This document shows positions 55,881 through 64,000 of a DNA stretch of 64,000 nt, piece by piece. The stretch is from assembly GCA_025504975.1 (NCBI GenBank), contig JANUWI010000004.1, positions 1,488,001 through 1,552,000 of the forward strand. Direction: 5' to 3'. Made by a program: the position numbers and the translations under genes. The notes under the pieces are model-generated. The model had not been told where the DNA came from. It searched no databases and was given only the letters and a program-made list of their open reading frames with translations. The first letter of the stretch is position 1. Every line of letters begins with the position of its first letter. This DNA comes from Plenodomus lindquistii (Eukaryota; Ascomycota; Dothideomycetes; Pleosporales; Leptosphaeriaceae).

Positions 55881-58800
55881 TTCTATTAGTTATATAATAT
55901 ATAATACTATAAAGCTGCCTATTAAACTAGCGCTTTATTATCTATTTACTATTTATAGTTTTTATTTACTATAAAGAGATTATAATAAAGTAGTACTATA
56001 AAAACGCTAGTATTATACGTATAGATATAGTATTACCTTATAAAGTTTTTTCTACTCTACTAAATAATCTTTTATATAATAGCTTAAAAAATTTAAAGTA
56101 CTAAAAAACGTTTAAATTAGCTTAGAGGTACATTAAAGTACGCGTTAATTAGAAAGCTAAATAAATTATATTTTTATAAACTTTATATAAAAAAATAAAA
56201 AAATTATACCTTTATAGTTCTATTAAAAAAGTAAGCTATATAGAATAAAATTTAGAGGTAGTTCTAGGCCTTTATAGAGTTTTTTTTTCCTCTACTATAT
56301 TAGCACGTAGGTAATAGTAGAGTAGAAATTTCTATAGAATCTAGACTAAATATAGTATAGAGGTAGTTTAAATAGAGGTTAGTATAGTTTTCTTTTTTTA
56401 ATAAGTTTATATAGAGAAAAATAGAAACAGCTTATAAAAAAACTTCTATAGCTATAAGTTATTATTATAATAAAATACAGCTTTATTATACCTTATATAT
56501 ATTTAGAATATAGCTATAATTAGTAGTAATAATTTAGCTAACCTCTACTATAGAGATTCTAGTACTAAATACCTTTTATAGCCTTTTAGTTCTAATATAG
56601 GCTATATTATTAGCTATAGTTTTAATATTCTAGTTATATAGACTAGTAAAAGTCTAGCTAATTATATTTTAACTATAACTTTATATAATAATATTACTAT
56701 TACTATTAGATAGTATACTGCTATTTCTATATATTAAACAATTAATAATATAAAGTAGTAAAATAGATAATAATAAAAAAAAATAGAGGTATAGAATATT
56801 AATTTATATATATTTAAAATAGCTATAAACGCCTTTAGTATTATTATAATATTATTTTAAAGTAAAAAGGCTTTTTTACCTACGCAGCTAAACTAGGCCT
56901 ATAAGTAAAAATAAAAGTAAAAGTAAATAGATAATTTATACTAGTAAGTAATATACACTATAACTTTTAAAGTAATACTAAATAATAATCTATTAAGTAG
57001 CTATAAACTAATAGCTTACTAGAGGTTCTCTAAAAAATCTCGAAAAGGTATTTAAAAAAATTATAAAAGGTATTTAAAAGATCTCTAAGTAATAAGTACT
57101 ATTAGTAGTTTTCTAGTAGACTTTTTATTAACTATTTAGTACTTTAAATATAGCCTATTATTATATTGTTTAATAAAATATGTATTTAATATAATAGATA
57201 CTTAAATAAAAAGCTAATAGAAATTCTAGTATATATAAAAGAATATAAATACTATATAAAAAGTTTAATTTATAAAAGTATAGCTATTATTCTACTACTT
57301 ATAAATTAGAATTACTACTACTTTTTTAGACTATAATAGTACGTATACTATAGTTTTAATAAACTTAAATCTATATTACTATATATAGTAAAATAAAGAG
57401 TATAAATTTTATATTAACTATTTAAATAAACATAATATATATATTAATATTAATTTTAGTATACTTATAACTTTAAATCTATTAAACTAGGTTAGTAAAT
57501 AAAGAAAAGTAAAATTAAAGTTTAACTATATTATATAATATATAAAATTATTTTATTCTAGAAGTATACTAAGTTTTACTATTAAATTATAAGCTAAATT
57601 AAACTTTATATATATAAAATATAACACGTATATAATACTTAGCTAACGCTATATCTATTTAATTTTAGAATTTTCTATAAAGCTTCTCTACTTTTATTTA
57701 TATAATTCTATGTAGTAAAAGTATATATATAGTATAATCTCTTTCTAGCTAGTAATATAATAATCTATTTTCTAATTATTTCTAAGTACCTATTTCTATA
57801 ATAGTTATAAATCTAGAAATAGTTTTTTATTTTTAATTTATTCTTCTATTTTTTAATAAAAGCGCTTTAAAATAGATATTTAAATACTCTAATTATTACT
57901 AATACTCTAATTTTAATAATTACTACTATAATAGCTACTATACATTTTTTTAATAGTCTAGCTACCTAGTTTAACTAGTTTTTATAGTACTAGCTACTTA
58001 CTATAAATTAGAGTATCTAGTAATACTATAATTTTAATAAAAAATTTATTATTACTTTTTATAATAACTAACTTAATAAGCTAGATTTTCTAACTAAAAA
58101 TAATTTTAAACTATTTAAAATTAAAATAGCCTAGTATAAAATTTATAAAAGCTAGTAGCTTATTAAAAGTAAAAAGTTTAAAAATATATAGAAATAAATT
58201 AATACTATAGTTAAATATAATTTTCTCTAACTATATCTTTTTAATATTATTATAACTAAACATATTATTTTATAGGCTTTTATAAAAATACTTAAAAAAA
58301 ACTAGCTTTTAATAAAAATAGTATAAAAATCTAGGTATAAACTAAGTATTAATTTTTTTTATAAAAAGCCTGTACTACTAATAATATAAGCTACTAGTAA
58401 TAAAAGTAAATACTTTTTTATAAAAAAGCTAGAGTAAATAAATTTAATAACATAAAAAAGTAGATTACTATTTATAACTATTTAGATACTTTTATACTAA
58501 AGCTTTAATTTAACTAGATAAAATCGATATACTAAAAAATTATTAAAAATAAAGTACTAGAGTATACTACTAGTACTTTAACACTTAAATAAATTAGCTA
58601 TATTTACTCTAAATTATTTTACTAATATATACTACGCACTAAAAATAAAAATGAAATTTTTTTTACTATAAATATAGATTATAGTTTAATAGAAGCTTTA
58701 GAATTAGCTACGTATTTTTATAATAAAAATTATAAATAAAGTTTAAAAAATTACTACTAAATAGAAACTACATTTATTAATAAACTATATATTATAGTTT

Positions 58801-61523
58801 AAACCTATGTTTTTTAATTTATTAGAGGTTTAGTAACTACTTTACTTTATCTACGCTAAGCTCTAATAGGTTAGCGCGCTTTAGTTAGCTAGAAACGCTA
58901 TATTTCTATATTTATATATAAAAATCTAGCTCTTTATATAGTATTTTACCTCTAGAGTAAAATATAACTATTAATTTATATTACTATATTTAAGCCTTTA
59001 CACTATATAAAAAAAAAAAAAAAGCTATTAGCCTATTTTTATAAACTAAAATTTAAATTTTTTAAAAAAGTAGTAAAAGCTAAAAGCTCTACTAATAAAT
59101 AGAATAAAAAACCTAAAAGTAAAAAATTTAGAAGCTTCTCTAGAATAATTTAGACTATTTTAATTAATTTATAACTAAATAGCTTTATAATAATATATAA
59201 AGTATATAGTACTATAAATTTTAATATTTATCTATTATTTAAAAGTATAATTTTAGATAATAGAGGCGCTCTCTATTTAGTTAATTTAGTTAATTATTTA
59301 AAACTAGGCACTTTTAAAAAAAGTAAAAAAATTTTTATAGTAGAAATAGATACCTAGTTCTTCTAGATGTCTAGAATAGATATCTAAATAATAAGAAATA
59401 TTTTTATAAATGTATATAAACAGCGTATATAGAATTTAGTACTATTTAATATAGTAATAGTAGAAAAGTTTTATATTAATATTATATTAAAAGCTTTACT
59501 TTAAAGTAAAAAAGTATAGTATTTTAGACTAGATATAGTACTATAATATAGTAGTTATAGAAAGAGTATTATATTAGCCTAGATAATATATAAATAGAAT
59601 TTAACTTTTATAGAATATAAACCTATTACTATCTACTTTTTAGCTAGAAATATAATTTTAGCTTTAATAAAAAGATTTTTTACTATCTACCTACGCTCTA
59701 ATTTAGAAGAGTTTTAGTATACTAGATCTAGCTACCTTAGCCTAGAAATACTTTAAATACTTATAGAATATAGTAAAAGTATATAAATAAATAGTATTTT
59801 ATAAAAAAACTATAAATACTACACTATAATTTATACTAGCTAAATTATTTTATAAAAGCTTTAAAAATAGTCTACTTAGCTATATTAAAAAGTATTATAG
59901 AATTTGTTTAATATACTATAAACGAGCTTTAAAAAATAGTAAATATTTATTATTAAAAAAATTATAGTAGTAAACTTTACATCTATAGCTTTATAAAAAA
60001 TAAAGTAAAAAATCTTTTTTGTATTTTTAAAATATTCTAAAGTATAATCTATATCTATTATAAACTTAAAATTTATATTATTATATAAAATAATAATATA
60101 GTAAAACTTTTTTAGTATAAATTATTAAATTTTAAAATATAAATAGAAAATATTAATATTAAAAGTAAAAGTATACTTTTTTATATCTATAAACTAAATA
60201 GATAACTAGAAAAAAAAAATAAAAAAATTATTATAAAATAAATAAAAATAAAAATTACTATAAATCTAATGTATTCTAATACTAAACTAGCTATACTACT
60301 AAGCTAGCTACTTTTCTTTAGTATTATAAACACTATATTTTTAATTATTATTATTATTACTGTTAATATCTAACTCTACTACTATAGAGTTTATATCTAA
60401 TTTAAAAGTACTTTCTAAACTTTTCTAGTATATATAAGCGTTATACCTAGTCTTTTTATAATTACTATAGTATTAGATACCTAGTTAAATAGGCATTTAA
60501 CTACTATAACTATATATACATTTTAATAGATTAAATACTATAGTTAAAGCTATAGCAGCCTATAACCTAGTATTATATTTAAAAATTTATTTTTACTAAA
60601 TTTTTTTTATACTTTTTTTTTTATTATTTTTACTAATTATTTTTTAATTTTATAAATATAGGGTTAAAAAAGAGCGTTTTAGTATAGTATTAGTTTAGAT
60701 TTTTTTATAAACTATAAAAAGCTAGTTTATATAGTAATAGATAACTAAATAAAAGATTTACGTATAAACTTTAATAAAAACCTAAATTTATAAATATTAT
60801 TTAGAGTTTTAGATTACTATAGATTTACAAGTAGAAAAGATTAAAATAGAGTATATATCTAGAATTTAATATAATCTAGTACTACCTACACGTTAGTAAA
60901 GACTAGCTCTAATACTTTAAAAGCTTTTTAATAGTTATTAACTATAAATTTATTAAAAAATGCGTTTTTAAAAGCTAGAAAAAAGCTTTTTTTATTAATA
61001 TAAAAAATATATTAGCGTACTAAATTTTATATATACTAGAAATATTTATACTTTAATAGTAAAAAATATACTATATTAAATAGCTAAAGCATATAAAATT
61101 AATAGGTAAATATATATAGTATTAGAATTTTATTTTTTATATAGTAGTTTTTAAACTTTTAGTTATAATAGTTTTTATAGCTATTTAAAATTAGTAACTA
61201 GTATATTTCTACCTTTTACACTTTTATATATATATTAAAGTACTTTAACTGTTTTAGCTTAAACACATTATTTATTTAGCTATTTTTAAAAACTAATAGT
61301 TTCTAGTTATAAAAAATACTAGCTTTTTTATACTATATAGAGATATATATATATTATTTATAAATAATAAAAACTAGAGTTATATTCTCTAAAGTATATA
61401 TACTTTTATTAGATGCATAGTATAATTAAAAGTATATAGAATATTAATAATTTTAATAATAATTAAAATAATTAACTATATATCTCTAAGTATTATTTAA
61501 AAGGCTAGTTTTATTATATTAGC

Positions 61524-61549
61524 TATAGAGTGCGCTAGCGCACTCTATA
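61524..61549. repeat. 26-bp perfect palindrome in RIP block
   Basis: TATAGAGTGCGCTAGCGCACTCTATA reads the same on both strands. It contains four CpG dinucleotides and intact CpA/TpG, which are rare in the surrounding DNA. Possible terminus-to-terminus junction of a transposon or a cruciform site; no flanking duplication was recognised. Confidence 0.6.
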
Positions 61550-64000
61550 CCCTATTTATCTATTAGCTCTAGAATAACTCTATTAATCTAACACACCTTT
61601 TTTAGTCTAGAAGCTATTGCTAGCTAAAACCTTTCTTTTAAAAAGTTATTAAAAGGTAGTCTAGTTACTGTTAGATTTCTTTAATTAGAGTTTTATTTAT
61701 TAGCGTTAAAAGCGTTTTAGCTTTAATAAGTCTAAATTAATAAAAAAACTTTCTCTATAATTTTTTTAGTAGAGCTTTTATAAAGCTATTTATAATTATT
61801 TCTAATAACTATATATACTATACATCTATCTATTATTATTATACTTTCTACTATAGCTAGTAATTATAGATATTAATAAATTAGAGCTTAGTTTAAAGCT
61901 TTAATATTTTTATAGTAAGTAGTTAGATAGTCTATTAATTATTATATTTAATAATAATTAGTTCTAGCTTAATTTTAACGCAGAGCTTCTAAAAGAGTTT
62001 TAATATAAAAAAGGCTTTTTTAGTAACTTAGAATAAAATAAGTAGTTTAGCATTAGTAGTTAATATTATTACTATATTCTATTTATTTACTTTTTAAATA
62101 ATAAGCCTATTATATAACTTAATTATATAGCTTTATAAACTTTTTCTATTTTATATATTATTAGTAAAAAAGGCGTTGCTTACAATTTAAAAGCGTAAAC
62201 TACCTCTAAATTATAATATAGTTAATTTAGTATTCTAAAGGTATATTAAAACTTAGTTTATAGCTTTATAATATTTATAGCTAGAATTAGTAAAGTACTT
62301 TACTAGTAATAATATAGTAAATAAAATATCTAGTTACGTAGTAACTATAATAAAAAAAAGTAATCTAATTTTTTATTAGTATTTATTAACGTCTGCGTAG
62401 CTTACTAGGCTATTATATAGTAATAGCTTAGTAGCTACTATTAGAGTATTATAAGCTACTTTTTAAATATTAATTAGTTAACTAATTTTATTATAGTAGA
62501 AGGCCTAGAAAAGTTAGATTTAGCGTAAAGTTTAGTTATAAATTATCTCTATTTTATAAAACTATTATAGGTTATACCCTTTAGTAATTATATACTACTT
62601 TTTTAACTACTTTATTACTTTAGTAGCTTACTAGTTCTATTCTATAGAATAAGCTATAATAATATTTTTAACGTAGAAAAAAATAATAATACTACTTTTA
62701 ATAAAGCAGTATAGTTTATATAATATAGCTTTAAAACTAAACTTCTATAGAGTTACTATAAACTTTTTCTACTATAGTAGTAGTAAAACTCTAAAGCTAT
62801 ATAATACCTTATTTACTTATAGAATTATACTAGCTTTCTAATAACCTTTTAGTATATATATATAGATAATTTAGTCTATTACTACGTATATAAACACGTT
62901 TATAACGTTAAATTATTTAAGCTCTAGTCTATACTAGGCTATAATTACTATTAGTATTCTAAATAAATAGCTAGCTAGTATAGCTATATAGATATTTTAT
63001 AAAATAATATTTTTTTATTAATTTTTTTAAACTACTAATTGCGTTTTACACTTAAAAAAATTATAGTTTTTATCTAGCTTGTACGTATAGACTTATATAT
63101 AATTAAAAATCTATTATTCTATTAGTCTAGTAGTTTTAATTAGAACTTTAGTCTATAAATCTATCTAAATATAGCTTAAAAAATAGTTAAATCTAGCTTA
63201 TTTAAATTTAGCGCCTAGTAGATAATTCTTAAGCTTGCTTTTATATATAAAAGGAGGTAAAAGCTAGCTCTAATAGAGTTTTAAGCTTATAGTAAGTATT
63301 CTTTTTAATTAAACTTTATTAATAGTTTTTTCTCTAGTTATTTTTATAATACTTGTTTAGATTCCTGCTGTAAACGCTACTGCCTATAGAATTATATAGA
63401 ATAAAACTAATTATTTTTTAGAGTATATTCCTGCTATAAATTAGGTAAAAAAAGCTACTAGTAGTAAAGTTAGTAGTAGAGATAGGTAATAATCTCTAAT
63501 CTTTCTACTATTATAGTATTCTAGTAGATCTACTTTAGAATTCTATTTTAAAGCATCTTTAATAGTATTATTTTTATAGAATAATTTAGTTTCTAGTTTA
63601 TATACTAGTAAAAAGAGCTCTATAGTTTTTATAAGCGTAGTAATTTCTTCTAGTATACTATATATAAAATTATCTATTAAATCTTCTACTTTTCTATTAA
63701 ACGTTGTTTATTTATTAAAAGTAACGTTTTTAGTGCTAATAACTTTAGTAAAAAATAGAATCTATATTCTATAAATATTAGAGGATTAATAGTCTACTAG
63801 GTATTTTACCTAGGCTTTTAAATTAAAGCGTTATAAACGTGCTTTACTATAGTATATATTATTAGTTATAGTAAAAGCTTTATAGCTATACGTTTTAAAG
63901 TAAATAAAGTTTAGTTTGTATATTAAAATAACTATACTATTACTAAAAGCTATTTAAATAAAAAAGATTTTATATAGAGTTTTCTAGTTATTTACGTAGT

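Larger units (their letters stand above)
53090..64000. repeat. AT-rich RIP-degraded block
   Basis: From about 53.09 kb the base composition changes abruptly to very high AT to the window end, almost 11 kb. Cytosines survive almost only as CpT and guanines as ApG; CpA and its complement TpG are nearly absent (for example none in 54481-54540), the fingerprint of RIP, which turns CpA into TpA in repeats. No intact ORF or transposon domain is recognisable; all six frames carry frequent stops. The material is probably stacked, mutated transposable elements. The first 150-200 bases (to about 53250) are transitional and keep normal CpA. The window ends inside it, so the true length is unknown. Confidence 0.9.

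Noticed and set aside
63900..64000. Possible telomere-proximal sequence at the AT-rich window end
   Set aside because: No TTAGGG or CCCTAA repeats are present; the AT-rich block is explained by RIP rather than by a chromosome end.

Overview
The window looks like nuclear DNA of a filamentous ascomycete, most likely a Dothideomycete of the Pleosporales type (inference). The genes have 48-100 bp introns with GTANGT donors and (C/T)AG acceptors. They include fungus-typical families such as a Zn2Cys6 regulator, a GH125 mannosidase, a DUF7703-like membrane protein, NudE and a 2287-residue acetyl-CoA carboxylase. Euchromatic DNA switches abruptly near 53.1 kb to an extremely AT-rich block with the dinucleotide signature of repeat-induced point mutation (RIP). 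I assembled exon structures by eye from splice signals and frame; exon sums were checked for divisibility by three.

Layout. 1-9 kb is gene-poor: an 11-exon Zn2Cys6 regulator (1782-5125), a broken small cysteine-rich ORF (5363-5625, minus), an unknown protein with a homopolymer frameshift (6592-7384, minus), and degenerate TIR elements (about 7848 and 8625-8838). 9-23 kb is housekeeping: an SLC25 carrier with an LEA-like tail, NudE, and cytosolic acetyl-CoA carboxylase. 23.4-33.4 kb is catabolic: a one-barrel ABM protein, isovaleryl-CoA dehydrogenase, a carboxymuconolactone-decarboxylase-like protein, an intradiol ring-cleavage dioxygenase, a carboxy-muconate-cyclase-like propeller, a barrel-barrel-alpha/beta-hydrolase fusion, then an Hst2-like sirtuin.

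33.4-38 kb is unstable: a MITE (33739-33974), a DUF7703-like gene with an in-frame TAG (34046-35223, minus) and a secreted FAD oxidase. 39-49 kb holds a flavodoxin-less P450-reductase-like enzyme, secreted GH125, COG4 and a NIPA Mg2+ transporter. A second MITE copy (49752-49977) and an amino-acid permease (51039-52750) follow. About 53.1-64 kb is RIP-degraded DNA with no recognisable gene.

How the genes work together. The clearest functional group is 25.6-31.7 kb: the dioxygenase opens an aromatic diol, the propeller protein could lactonise the muconate, and the CMD protein and the hydrolase module could carry the lactone towards 3-oxoadipate. The dioxygenase and cyclase are divergent over a 543-bp shared promoter, consistent with co-regulation (inference). 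Isovaleryl-CoA dehydrogenase also feeds acyl-CoA metabolism but may be a neighbour by chance. The most notable non-coding observations are a TA-flanked MITE family with two aligned copies, several single-lesion broken genes, and the RIP block with a single GC-containing perfect palindrome.
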